A DNA stretch of 64,000 nt from assembly GCA_012934845.2 (NCBI GenBank), contig WNNJ02003840.1, positions 1 to 64,000 on the forward strand, written 5' to 3'. Shown one piece after another: positions 45,531 through 56,000 of the stretch. The notes beneath the pieces were generated by a model, which worked only from the letters and a program-made list of their open reading frames with translations, did no database searches and was not told the DNA's origin. The first letter of the stretch is position 1. Each line of letters starts with the position of its first letter. This DNA comes from Pomphorhynchus laevis (taxonomy: Eukaryota > Acanthocephala > Palaeacanthocephala > Echinorhynchida > Pomphorhynchidae). The position numbers were made by a program, and so were the translations under genes.

Positions 45531-46076
45531 GTTGACTTTCACCTATCGATAGATCATTGGCGTCGACAGAATTTAACGGTATTCTCGCTCCATTTGTTGC
45601 ACATATGATTTGACTCCTTGGTATACCTGTGGCTATATTTTGATTTTGTGATATCACTGACGACTGTGTAACCAGTGACGATCCACTCTGGTTGAGTACA
45701 ACCTTTTGACTGTTACTGATGTGAGACATTTCATGAGGTGGTATAGATGATGAAGGCGGAGTACTTGCCTGACAGTACGAGGCGGAATTTACCGCCACTG
45801 CAGACATCCTTGCTACTAAAGAGCTGCTTGAATGTTGAGACTCTGTATTCGGATGCAAAGGTGTACCATCTATCTTGCCAAACTGATTTAATTGTTCAAG
45901 ACTATTTAAAAATTCAGCATCGTTTATATTAAGATTATTTTCGTTAAGAAAATCATCAATGTCGAGATATGTAATTTTGCCGATTTTATTTTCATCATGA
46001 GGGCCATCGCTTCCTGTCGTAACATATATTTGTCCATCAGGTGAATACAAATTTGACTTTTCCCAATTGGAGTCTT
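45531..46076 (-). CDS. Probable internal exon of a host gene (serine/asparagine-rich protein)
   Basis: On the minus strand the open stretch is bounded by TTTTGCATTTTAG at the left end (AG at 46078-46077) and GTAAGTAAAA at the right end (donor at 45530). Both are consensus splice sites. The 546-nt exon carries 2 nt, 181 codons and 1 nt, so both flanking introns are phase 1. The protein begins DSNWEKSNLYSPDGQIYVTT. An acidic, hydrophobic-patterned segment YLDIDDFLNENNLNINDAEF comes next, then a Ser/Thr/Gln/Asn-rich low-complexity half (TESQHSSSSLVARM, TPPSSSIPPHEMSHISNSQK). It matches no transposon family here. The composition recalls activation regions of transcription factors, but I do not recognise the gene and the other exons are outside or not found. 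Confidence 0.6.
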
Positions 46077-46485
46077 CTAAAATGCAAAATTTTAGAAGAT
46101 TAAAAATGTCTTTTAAAATGCAAAATTTTAAATTTTCATCGGCTATTTTTTATCAGACGAAAGAGAGCAATATGCAGATATTATTGTAGAGAGATAAGGG
46201 CAGTCAGATTGAATTGGTAACTTCAAAATAGAGTCAAACGCTGCAACATCATCAACACGAGATTGTTCTAACCTCGTGTTGGAACAATTAAAAATCTGAG
46301 AATTATTTAATTGGTCAACTAATTTGCCAATGGAAACATATCTGGGTAGATATAACTAGTGCTCGGAAAATCACTAATATCGAGATATGTTCGAGCTCTC
46401 CGTGAATGTTTAGAGGTTTTTAATTTTGTCTGAGGTTGTGATTAATTGATTTTACTGATTAATGTGATCTAAATAATAGATTTAT
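46077..46485. other. Probable intron sequence next to a LINE-A insertion
   Basis: Directly upstream of the exon is a short duplication, TAAAATGCAAAATTTTA repeated at 46078-46094 and 46115-46132, that includes the acceptor region. No coding sequence is seen. Confidence 0.4.
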
Positions 46486-49411
46486 TGACCACACAAAAAA
46501 AACAAGACTGTGAATCAGGTGTCGAGAAGGTGTGAACGGAGGAGGTGTTTGAATGTGATAAAGGAGGGGCGCGGCGGACGTCGAGAGGGAGTTGATTCCA
46601 GGCGAGTGAGGCGGCGACGAGGAAGGATCGGAGACCGTAGTTGTTGGAGTAATTAGGAAAGTGGAGTAAGAAGGTATGACAGGAACGAAGCGATAGCGAT
46701 ATGGGGCGAGTATCGTCTAAGAAAGGAAGGTTGATGAACGATGGGGAGCCGACAGCGATGAGACGAAAGGTAACGAGAAGAAGGCGGAGTTTGATGCGGA
46801 TGTGGATGGTGGGCCAGGAGAGTTGGGCAAAATATGTGGATGTGTGGTCGAAGCGACGGAGACGAAAGAGCACTCGAACGGCGGTGTTGATTATTCGTTG
46901 TAGGGGTAGGATGATGGATTTTGGAGAATCGGCGAAAAATCTAAGACAGTAATCGATTTTAGGGAAAATAAGCGATGAAAGAAGAGACATACAAGAACGG
47001 AAGTCGATAAGAAGGCGGATACGGCGGATGTCACGGAGAATTAAGTTATATGAGCGGACCTTGTCGCGGACGAAGGGTTTAAGGGAAAGGTGATCATCGA
47101 AATGGAAGCCTAAGAAAGTGAGATTGTGTACTATGGGGATAATCGATGAGGCAAAAGATACAGTGGGAGGATATATGTTTGGTTTACGGGGAAGGATCCA
47201 CATTATTTTGGACTTTTCGGGGTTTAGAACGAGATGGAGATTGGAGATACGTTTGTAGATAGAAGAAAGACAGTTGGAGGCGAAAATGCCGATATCGTGT
47301 ATGCGATGTGTGGGTGCATGAGGATAGATTAGAATGTCATCGGTATATTGCATGACCTTAAAGGAGTAAGGTTTGATAAACGGAGATAGATCGCCAAGCA
47401 GAAGAGAGAAAAGCATAGGACCTAGGACTGAACCTTGTGGGACCCCGCGAAAAATAGGGATGGGAGGGAAGGATGATGAATTAGAACAGACGCAAAAGGA
47501 ACGGTCGAATAGATATGAGGCGAACCATGCTACGGAGGAGGAAGAAAAGCCGTAATCATAACGAAGGCGAGAAAGGAGGACGGAGTGGTCCACAATGTCG
47601 AATGCGGAGGAGAGGTCGAGGGAGATGAGAACACTATATAGAGCCTTGTCTCGAGAAATGAGTAAGTCGTTGTACACTTTTATGCATGCGATTTCTGTCG
47701 AGTGATTAGAGCGGAAAGCGGATTGGAAAGTAGGGTACAGATTGGATGAGGAGAGATAAGCGTTGATTTGTATTAAGATGAGGCGTTCTAAGAGCTTAGA
47801 AAGAGTAGGGAGTAGTGAAATGGGGCGATAGCTAGAAGGAAGAGAGGGGTCGAGCGATTGTTTCTTAAGGAGTGGACGAACGATTACGGATTTCCAGTGT
47901 GAAGGGAAGATACGAATGCGGATGGACGAGTTAAACAAGGTTGTGAGAAATGGGGATAACGATGAGCATATATATTTTAATATGTGAGTAGGCAGGGAAT
48001 CGTCAGGTGAGGTTTTGTTGGGCAAGGACATGAGGACAGATGATACTTCTGTAGGTGAGACAGGGAGAAGATGAAAGAGTTCCGGGATGATGAGATTAGA
48101 CTGGGCAGAGTGGGATAGGATGAAGACCAGGGTGTAAGAGAGCAACGTCAATACTTTAGTCTGGAGAAATGACAAATAATCATTAATATTGATGTTGCAA
48201 CACGAAGAGGAGCGAGCAAGGATTGAGTTGAAAGTATGCCAGAGAGTCTTAGAGTTGAATGAAGTGAGGATTTTATGCTGTCAGAAGGAGTTGCATTTGG
48301 TACGTAGTAGGTTTTGATGATACCGGGGATGAGCAATATAGGAATCACGGAAAGACGGAGTTATCGAGCGGACATCACGTCTGAGTGAGCGGTGATAGAC
48401 TCGAAAAGCATGGCGGAGTCGACGCTTTGATAGTAGGCATTGGATGTCAAACCATGGGGCACGGTGCAAGCGAAGGTGTGGGTGAGACTTGAAGGGCAAG
48501 AGAAGATCGAGAGTGTATGTGAGTTCAGAGTCGTAAAGAAAGGCGAGATCGTGAGGAGATGATTTTGTTATTGTGGGTAATGATAGAGATGATTTGAGTA
48601 AGGCAGAGCGGAGAAGGGAGAGGTCAAGTTTTCTCCCAGGGCGACGTAGAATTGTAGGTGTGAGAGGAGGGGTGTGGTTGTGAGTGAGATCAAGGGTGAT
48701 AAGAAAGTGATCGGATATACCAGGATCAGAGATGGACAGTGAGGTGTAGGCAGCAAAATGATCGGGGACAGCGATGATGTCGAGTGCCCCACCAAGTATA
48801 TGTGTGGGGGCAGTACAGATTAGTTTGTAATTGTAGTTGGATAGAATGTTGATGAACCGGATGTAATCCGTGGAAGAGGAACGGTCTATGCAGATATTGA
48901 AGTCGCCTAGAACGAGTGAAGGGATTGAGGACAAAGCACAATGAGAAAGAAGGTCACCGAGTTCGGTAAAAAATAAGGCAGTAGGAGCTGATGAACCAGG
49001 ACGGTATACAATGACGAGATCTATAGTGATCGGGTTAGAATAACGACAAGTGAGCAATTCAAAAGAGCAAGGACTGAAAGGGGGATTGATTTTGCGAAGA
49101 GACGCGGGGTGACGCGAGAATGCGACGATGCCGCCATGATTAGAGAATTAAGAAGGGCATGAGCTGAGGGGGCGGGCGGATTCGACTATGGAGCAACCGG
49201 TAGAGAGCAGACGGTGAATGGAAAGGTCGTCGGAATCTGAGTGCCAGGATTCGGTGAGGCAGATGAGATCGATGGATTGATTGGTGAATAGGTTGAGGAT
49301 AAGATCGGATTTATTGAGAATAGATCTAGTGTTAAGGAGACCGAGGCGGAAACCGTGTGTTGCGGCGAAAGAGTCTAGAGGAGAAGACACATAGGAGAGA
49401 TGGAGCGCCAT
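46469..49411 (-). pseudogene. LINE-A ORF2, copy f
   Basis: Starts MALHLSYVSS at 49411. Endonuclease: GLLNTRSILNKSDLI, SIDLICLTESWHSDSDD, then one stop where copy c has lysine (about 49148), then LVLGDFNICIDRSS, GALDIIAVPDHF and GISDHFLITLDL (frame 48281-49057). A frame change near 48290 follows. The RT frame 46469-48175 is 568 codons without interruption: FPSHWKSVIVRPLLKKQSLD, FRSNHSTEIACIKVYNDLL, SLDLSSAFDIVDHSVLLSRL (motif A), RGVPQGSVLGPMLFSLLLGD (motif B), QYTDDILIYPH (motif C) and NPEKSKIMWI (motif D). It ends through a read-through tail (CVVNKSII) caused by the altered 3' end. Only two or three changes separate it from an open ORF2, so it is young. Confidence 0.85.
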
Positions 49412-50650
49412 CGAATTTTTGGACGGGTGTGGACAACTTGAAAATTTTTGTCTGTTTCGGATTGAGAGTGAGGTTTCGCCGTTTTCCTCGCGACGGCGTT
49501 TTTCGATGCGGGTTGAAGAGATATGATCGATTTCAGAAAGGGCGCGATCGGGAAAAATTCGAGTGGTTGAAGATGACATGAGTTTGAATCGTTGAGAGAG
49601 GACAGAATACGCGTGAGAGCGATGCTTGAAAATAATTTTTAGGAGAGGAGGCTGGGAAGGATTAGATTGAGAAGATTTGTTTAGACGGATAAATGCGACA
49701 GGAGAAATGTCCTTGAAAAAGGAAGGTTTATCCGCAGGGACAATAGACGAGAGGATGGATCTGAAGGCGGAAACATCGTAGTCTAGACGTGCTTGTGGAG
49801 ATAAGGAGTTAGAAGGCGTGATATTAGTGACAATGACGCAACGATCGCGAGAAGCAAAGCGCTTCCGTAAAGAGGACGACTGACGTGAGTAGGTGAGATC
49901 ACGATAGAAGAGCTGGCAGTTGATGATTTGGAGGATTTGGTTTGACGACGGGAGACATAGAGGATAATGATAATAAAGAGGGTGGCAAGCGATGTGAGGA
50001 AAGGTTATGAGTGAAAGGATAGTGGAGGTTGGTGTAGGTAATATCGATTGATGGATGCAAGGTATTGAGAGACGAGACAGGAAGGACGGGAAGTTGGGTG
50101 TCGGGGAGTGGATATACATTAATTGTAAAAATTTGCGGCTCCGTCACTGTCTCGGTAGATTTATCATAAACTTGACAAAATCCATCTTGCTGCGATACAA
50201 TTTGCAACTCCTTCACTGTCTCAGTAGATTTGTCAGAAATTTGAGAAATTCGATCATGCTGCGATGCCATTTCCAATTGCTCTAATCGTTTTATTAACAA
50301 GTTGATTTGTTTCGCCGCACAGAATCCGCAGTAGAACGGTGGCCCGCCACAAGTTTCCTGACCCAAAGCACAATTATGCGTTACTGATGTCCAGATTTGA
50401 CAGCCGCTAGCGGAGCATTCAACTTGTATGTTCTCGAGTTTGCCAGTTTTATCGGTATCAACAGAGATTGCTCGTTTGGCTTTTGGTAGATTTTTCTTCT
50501 TGGCTCCCATTAACTGTAGGTTGCAATAGTTTACGATTTTTAAATAATTGTAAGTAGTTAATTGTAAGTAGTTCGCGTTAGTTGTAAGTAGCGAGCGGAT
50601 GCCGTCGATGGTTGTCGATGGTTGTCGATAATTGTCAATATAATCGTTGA
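46486..50650 (-). mobile_element. LINE-A copy f, near full length
   Basis: The longest minus-strand LINE-A: 5' leader with CGACAACCATCGACAACCAT units (50600-50635), ORF1, ORF2 and an aberrant 3' end. The last part of the family 3' UTR, with the hairpin and AAATAAATC tail, is absent; the copy instead stops at about 46486 within the GTTGTGGTCA region. It lies about 400 bp from the probable host exon, on the same strand, so it is probably intronic. Confidence 0.85.
49375..50510 (-). pseudogene. LINE-A ORF1, copy f
   Basis: Starts MGAKKKNLPKAKRAISVDTD at 50510. The zinc-binding part is VECSASGCQIWTSV, then HNCALGQETCGG and FYCGFCAAKQ (C-x4-C, a central H/C pair and C-x2-C). A coiled-coil-like stretch follows, INLLIKRLEQLE and two copies of a DKSTETV-x-E-x-Q-I unit. 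A frame break near 49900-50000 precedes RDRCVIVTNITPSNSLSPQA, SPVAFIRLNKSSQSNPSQ and RIFPDRALSEIDHISSTRIE with KRRREENGETSLSIRN. The N-terminal part is the best preserved of the three ORF1 copies here. Confidence 0.75.
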
Positions 50651-50687
50651 TATTTGTGATGAGCCGGTAGTAGGCTCATCACAAATA
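50651..50687. repeat. Perfect 15-bp hairpin upstream of LINE-A copy f
   Basis: TATTTGTGATGAGCC (50651-50665) and its exact complement (50673-50687) enclose GGTAGTA. It lies at the 5' edge of the LINE-A copy; no equivalent is seen at copy c. Confidence 0.75.
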
Positions 50688-50689
50688 GA

Positions 50690-51523
50690 GCGGTTTCTTT
50701 AAAATAATACAAATTTCATAGAAAAAGTAAATAGTCTCGATCCTTAAATATTCTCTTCGCCAGTTTATACCCAGTTGAATTGAAGGTATTTATGTTCCTC
50801 TAAACAGCCTCTCGTGTGTAGAATTTCAATTTAGAAATATCACGACGTACAGTCGTACCCGCATTCTTGACCAGTCATTTGTATATTTCGTCTGTCACGA
50901 ATCGTGCAAGTTTTTATTACAAGCATTTGACTGTTAAATTAAACATTAAGCATTTGAGTGTCATCGAATGTGAACTTAGCATTCGCCTGACAACTAAAAA
51001 TACCTGACGCTTGGGAACTAATCCGGTGGACTAATGTTTTAATATTTGACAATGTTTTTATACATATTTTGTTTGCCCAAGCCGAGAGGTGGGGATGCTT
51101 AGATAAATACTCTTCATTATTACGTTTGCCTACAAAATCATCACTTTTGAATTAATAAATATCGTGACTTAAATACTGACTCTGATAACCTTTGTATAAA
51201 ATACACTCAACCACTGCACTATTCCGTTTTTGTCAGTTCACGTTAACAATGTTTCGATTGGTACCCGTTAGTTACCCCTATACAATTCATATATCCTCTG
51301 TTAATTCTTATTTTAATTATAAAACATGTTACCATTATCAGTATATTTTTATTATTGTACAACTGCCGATGGGCAGTGGCTCGTCTAAATGGATATATGA
51401 CGTTAGAAAGGAAAAAACAAGAATGTGAACCTAATCAAGTTAGAATTGCTACATGAGCGAAAGACTATTCAAAGTGCGTCTGAATTTTCGGATGTTGTGC
51501 CATTTCCAATATACAGTCTATTG
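50690..51523. other. Spacer without a recognisable gene
   Basis: No domain or element end seen. A 78-codon frame at 51192-51428 has no recognisable feature. Confidence 0.45.
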
Positions 51524-51660
51524 TTTTCTAAGATCAACAATTTCCTCATTTTTGGATTTCTCCTCTAAATCCTTTATTATTCCTCTCCAGCGCCTTGTGA
51601 ATACAGCCATGCGTATGCATTTTCGCCTTCGCCGTTTTGATCACATTTTCTCTTTATTGG
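51524..51660 (+). mobile_element. Divergent LINE-A-like fragment, first 110-bp direct repeat
   Basis: Reads IPLQRLVNTAMRMHFRLRRF, the divergent counterpart of LPLQRIINTSVRVLFRLRRF in LINE-A, so it is an old relative. Bases 51524-51633 are repeated at 53319-53428 with one difference. PLE-N copy 2 starts soon after it. Confidence 0.7.
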
Positions 51661-53318
51661 AATATAATATTTGGAATATATTATATTGGAATCCAAAATT
51701 ACATAAAAATTCAATAAAACCTAGGTTCATATGTAGTGCGTTTAAATGTACATTAAAACCACTTTCTGTCTATATGAATAAAATACTTAAAGTAATTAAA
51801 GCACACTTTAAAAAATATTGCAAGGTAATCGAAATTAATACTGGTATAAAACACTATTTCAGTATTAATTCTACAAAAGAATTTTTAGAACAGACAAAAG
51901 GAATAAATTTTCAAAATATAAATACATACGATTTTAGTACTCTTTATACAAATCTAGGTTTAGTAGATATTAAAGAAGCGTTAGTAAAATTAATTAATCT
52001 TATATTCGGAAAAGATATACATATATATGTTATAATAATTATAACGCCTATCTAACAAAAATTAAACCATCAAATAAATATAAATATATGGATAAAACTG
52101 AATTAAGAGAATCCTTAAATATTTTGATAAATCAAAATTATTTAAAAGTAGGGACATCTATATTTAGACAAGTAAAAGGTGTTCCAATGGGTGGTAATAG
52201 TAGCCCAATTATAGCTGACTTGTTTTTAAGCTTTATAGAATATGAATTTGTTCATAACTGTGTAAAAACTAAATCTAAACAATATAAATATATGAAATAT
52301 ATGTTTCGATACATTGATGATATATGTGTATTTAATTCTAATAATTTTTATTCAATTAGTGAACACATTTATCCAGAAAGCCTTATTCTTAACAAAACCA
52401 ATATTTATGATAAAGAAGGTGTATATCTAGATATGAACATTAAATTAACATTAACTAAAACTACTATTAATTTATATCGTAAAGATGGTATATTTAAATT
52501 TACAAGAAACATATTTTTGCATGAGCATTCATGCATACCATATAATATAAAATATAATACATTAAATAATAAAATTTTAAGAATTGCAACAATATGTAAT
52601 GATATTGGCTTTCTTCAAAATCATTTAAATAATTTAATAGATACATATTTTAAACTAGGTTACTATAAAATAACATCAAACAGAAAATAGTAAAATATAT
52701 AAATCAACACAATAATATAAAGAATAAATTTAAACTCTTAAGTTGCAAATTTTTATGGATGGATAATAAATAATATAATTTGTATTAGAATAAGATACTG
52801 GATAGTTATTTCAGAGGAAATACATCATTATCATGTATTTGGCCCCGCTGCTATGTTGGGTAGAGGAGTTAGGGGCCGAAACCTGATAGCATAGCAGTTC
52901 CTCCTGATGACCTCTAATTATTATTCTGATACAACGTCTGTTATTTATTAGTCAATTCATAAAAATGACGTTTATTTTAATTTCAATTTTTTATTTTAAC
53001 TTGATTTAAATTATAGAAAATCTAAAAACAATTATTAATTTTATTATTTAATTATTAAATTTTGATTTAGCATTATTATGTTTTTTTATTTTTATCAGAT
53101 ATCAGTAACTATTTTCGAGCTTACATAGAGGCCGAGTATAATACGCACTAATGACTTACTTTCAATTATAATTATATAATATATTACGTATGTCTAATTA
53201 TAATCTTAGAACAATTATTTATTTTATTATTTAATAATTAAATTTTGATTTAAGACTTTTATAATGTTTTGTTTATTTTATAATTATATTAAATACGTAG
53301 ACTCAGTTAGCTGATTTA
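51637..53318 (+). mobile_element. PLE-N copy 2, best-preserved copy
   Basis: Frame 1 (to 52055): YWNPKLHKNSIKPRFIC (PLE RT N-terminal signature), LKPLSVYMNKILKVIKAHFK, INTGIKHYFSINSTKEFLEQ, INTYDFSTLYTNLGLVDIKE (motif A). Frame 2 (52088-52690): RQVKGVPMGGNSSPIIADLF (motif B), YMFRYIDDICVFNSNNFYSI (motif C, YIDD), YPESLILNKTN, GVYLDMNIKL (motif D/E), then thumb FTRNIFLHEHSCIPYNIKYN, LRIATICNDIGFLQNHLNNL and IDTYFKLGYYK. One break lies between the frames (about 52050-52090) and one near 52670. The RT lacks a GIY-YIG tail; an N-terminal endonuclease, if present, was lost by 5' truncation. The structured RNA block is at 52811-52920 and the terminus (TACGTAGACTCAGTTAGC) at 53294-53311. Confidence 0.75.
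52811..52920 (+). ncRNA. PLE-N 3' structured RNA block, copy 2
   Basis: Hairpin AAATACAT (52818-52825) with ATGTATTT (52833-52840); P1 GGCCCC (52841-52846) with GGGGCC (52872-52877); P2 CTGCTATG (52848-52855) with CATAGCAG (52890-52897). P1 and P2 interleave as a pseudoknot. CTGATGA (52904-52910) follows, and CCTCT next to it can pair back to AGAGG just before the hairpin (52813-52817). Function unknown. Confidence 0.6.
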
Positions 53319-53428
53319 TTTTCTAAGATCAACAATTTCCTCATTTTTGGATTTCTCCTCTAAATCCTTTATTATTCCTCTCCAGCGCTTTGTGAATACA
53401 GCCATGCGTATGCATTTTCGCCTTCGCC
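53319..53428 (+). repeat. Second 110-bp direct repeat flanking PLE-N copy 2
   Basis: Starts TTTTCTAAGATCAACAATTT immediately after the PLE-N terminus and matches 51524-51633 with one base different (GCTTTG for GCCTTG). After it the sequence turns to TTTGAG repeats rather than continuing the LINE. Confidence 0.85.
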
Positions 53429-53619
53429 TTTGAGTTTGAGTTTGAGATTTAAAGTAAATACAATCAATCCTAATTAATTTAAACTATCTTGATAAAACAA
53501 CTACTTACAATCTAAAATACATACAATAATATATATAATCAAAGCACTGAGCAACAAGAAACCGATACGGAACGGACTGATTTACGACCGACGTTCACGA
53601 ATCAAACGACTATATACTA

Positions 53620-54790
53620 ATGGGTTGGAAAAAATAAAAGTCTCAAGTTTCCAACCATGTCGCGTCCAACACTGATGTTAGAGATGTTGTTAATGGATCT
53701 AAACAACAAGTCCTTTGCTCAAACAATGACTGTCACACGTGGGTAAGTACTTGGACTTCAGAATCCAAGGCATCTCGCCTTGCAGACAACGAATTTTACT
53801 GTGGTTACTGTTCTGCTAAGATGATAAATTCGATGAAGAGTGAAATAGAGAGTATCAAGACAGATATAGTCTCCAACAAACTAATCCGAAAACTTTCCAA
53901 TAAGCACATATCAACATACAACACGTCAGCTCAAACTGCCCCCGTCGTTTCTAATGTCCTTTCTCCACCCACCGACCCTGCCTCCATATACACTTCCCAT
54001 TCCATGTCATCTTAAGTCCCCGACACCACCGTCCCGTGGTGGTGTCGGGGAGTCGTCCCGTCCTTCCCGTTTCGTTTCTCAAAAACTTGCATCCATCAAT
54101 CAAAATCACCTACACCAACCTCCACGATCCTTCCACTCCTAACCTTTCCTCACATCGCTTGCCACCCTCTTTATTATCATTATCCTCTATGTCTCCCGTC
54201 GTCAAACCAAATGCCTCCAAATCATCAACTGCCAGCTCTTCTATCGTGATATCACCTACTCACGTCAGTCGTCCTTCTTTACGGAAGCGCTTTGCTTCTC
54301 GCGATCGTTGCGTCATCGTCACTAATATCATTCCTTCCAACTCCTTATCTTCACAAGCACGTCTCGACCACGATGTTTTCGCCTTCAGATCCATCATGTC
54401 GTCTATTGTTCCTGCGGATAAACCATCCTTTTTCAATGACATTTCTCCTGTCGCATTCATCCGTCTAAACAAATCTTCTCAATTTAATCCTTCCCAGCCC
54501 AATCTCCTAAAAATTGTTTACAAGCATTCTCTCATGCGTCTTCTGTCCTCTCTCAACGATTTAAACTCATGTCCTCATCAACCACTCGAATTTTCCCCGA
54601 TCGCGCCCCTTCTGAAATCGCTCAAATCTCTTCAGCCCGCATCGAAAAACGCCGTCGCGAGGAAAACGGCGAAACATCACTCTCCATCCGAAACATAGAC
54701 GGAAATTTTCAAGTTGTCCACACCCGTCCAAAAATTCGATGGCGCTCCATCTATCCTATGTGTCTTCTCCACTAGACTCTTTCGCCTAGA
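53620..54790 (+). pseudogene. LINE-A ORF1, copy g (with start of ORF2)
   Basis: Start ATG at 53620 (MGWKK, then a stop). Zinc-finger part: VLCSNNDCHTWVST and EFYCGYCSAKMINSMKSEIE (C-x4-C, H, C-x2-C), then the coiled-coil-like KSEIESIKTDIVSNKLIRKL. After several frame changes come RDRCVIVTNIIPSNSLSSQA, SPVAFIRLNKSSQFNPSQ, RIFPDRAPSEIAQISSARIE and SIRNIDGNFQVVHTRPKIRW, ending at TAG 54773-54775. The ORF2 ATG at 54739 overlaps ORF1 by 37 nt, as in copy c. The copy stops at about 54790, so ORF2 is missing. It contains a perfect 13-bp hairpin (54018-54050) not present in other copies. Confidence 0.8.
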
Positions 54791-56000
54791 CTTTTTCGTT
54801 TTTTAATAAACCTGTACTTTATATCACAGCTACTTAGATTTAGCTTAATTATACAATTTGAACTCCAAGCCTGGTGAACTTGTAAGTGGATGTATATATA
54901 CAACAGCCACTTCAATAAACCTGTACTAATAATCAACTATCACGATCTACATTATGTTACTTGTAAGAATCTCATTTAGTTTCCAGAAACAATTGCCCTA
55001 ATAAATTATATTTGAGTCCTTTGTAGATTCGAATATAACTTAATTTACAATTCTTGAACTTGGCTGCACTTATTAGACTGCACTTATTAGACTACTGAAC
55101 TATATATTACAGCTGTTTAGATTTAGCTAAACAATACAATTTGAACTCCAAACCTACTTATCACATTAATAATTAGAATCATACACTGCCTACGGCGATT
55201 CTTATACTAAGTTGTAATTACTACTTAAATTTACTTGAATTAACTTCTTTTATGTCAGCACACATAAATTTATTTGTTTCTCAGGTTTATTTGTCTCTTA
55301 TTCTACCAACATTTATGCTTGCAATTTGTGATTTAAATTATTAAATTTATTTAATGAATTTTTCATTTTTCAGGTTTAATAAATAATTGCTTCTCATTTG
55401 GTCCGGTGATCATCAAGTTATTTTCATTGATGCTATAATAATCGATTTTATTTGAGTGATGCAATCAAATTTTCGTCGGAAGTCCAATCGACTGCAATTT
55501 GTAATTTCAATCAAACAATCCAACGAAAAGGCCGAAAGTTCGACAATAACCGATAGAATCTTCAGTTAGGTAAGTGGAGTTTTTAATTTTGACATTGAAA
55601 AAACTATGGAGGAGCTTCTTCTAATTCCCAAAATTTAAAATTTTATCAAAAACCTTATTCACTAGTCAGTACTTCAACATATTCTAAAGAAATTTCATAT
55701 CGTACTATTTAGCTAATAGGATATTCAGCTAAATTCTGCGAAAACGGTAGGAACAACCTACCGCATCTCTATTCAAATCTTCGACATAGCGAACGAATAC
55801 ATTAATTATTTCTTGGCAAGCACAAAGACATAACAGCTTATAGTCATAAGCTTATTCAGTCTACAGTGAAGATAACAGACATACTTTGTCATCTCGAAGA
55901 TGATAATTTAAAAGAGCTGAGAAAAAATCAAAAATGTCTACGTATTTAATATAATTATAAAATTAAAAATAAATAAATAAAAATAAATAAAAGAATAAAA
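54791..56000. other. AT-rich spacer with a dispersed direct repeat
   Basis: ACAGCTACTTAGATTTAGCT with CAATTTGAACTCCAAGCCT (54825-54871) recurs as ACAGCTGTTTAGATTTAGCT with CAATTTGAACTCCAAACCT (about 55108-55156), roughly 283 bp apart. A 15-bp tandem pair, GCACTTATTAGACT, lies at about 55066-55095. No gene recognised. Confidence 0.5.

Noticed and set aside
45747-45932. Plus-strand frame inside the probable exon
   Set aside because: The opposite strand has the splice sites and the longer, biased protein; this one has neither.
52841-52897. HDV-like ribozyme
   Set aside because: P1 and P2 interleave as in HDV ribozymes, but the P3 and P4 hairpins are missing: the P1-P2 linker has almost no C to pair and the second linker is only 12 bases.
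54260-54472. Frame MFRRMNATGEMSLKKDGLSA opposite LINE-A ORF1 (also 29242-29454)
   Set aside because: Antisense shadow of the ORF1 RRM-like region, repeated wherever that region is present.
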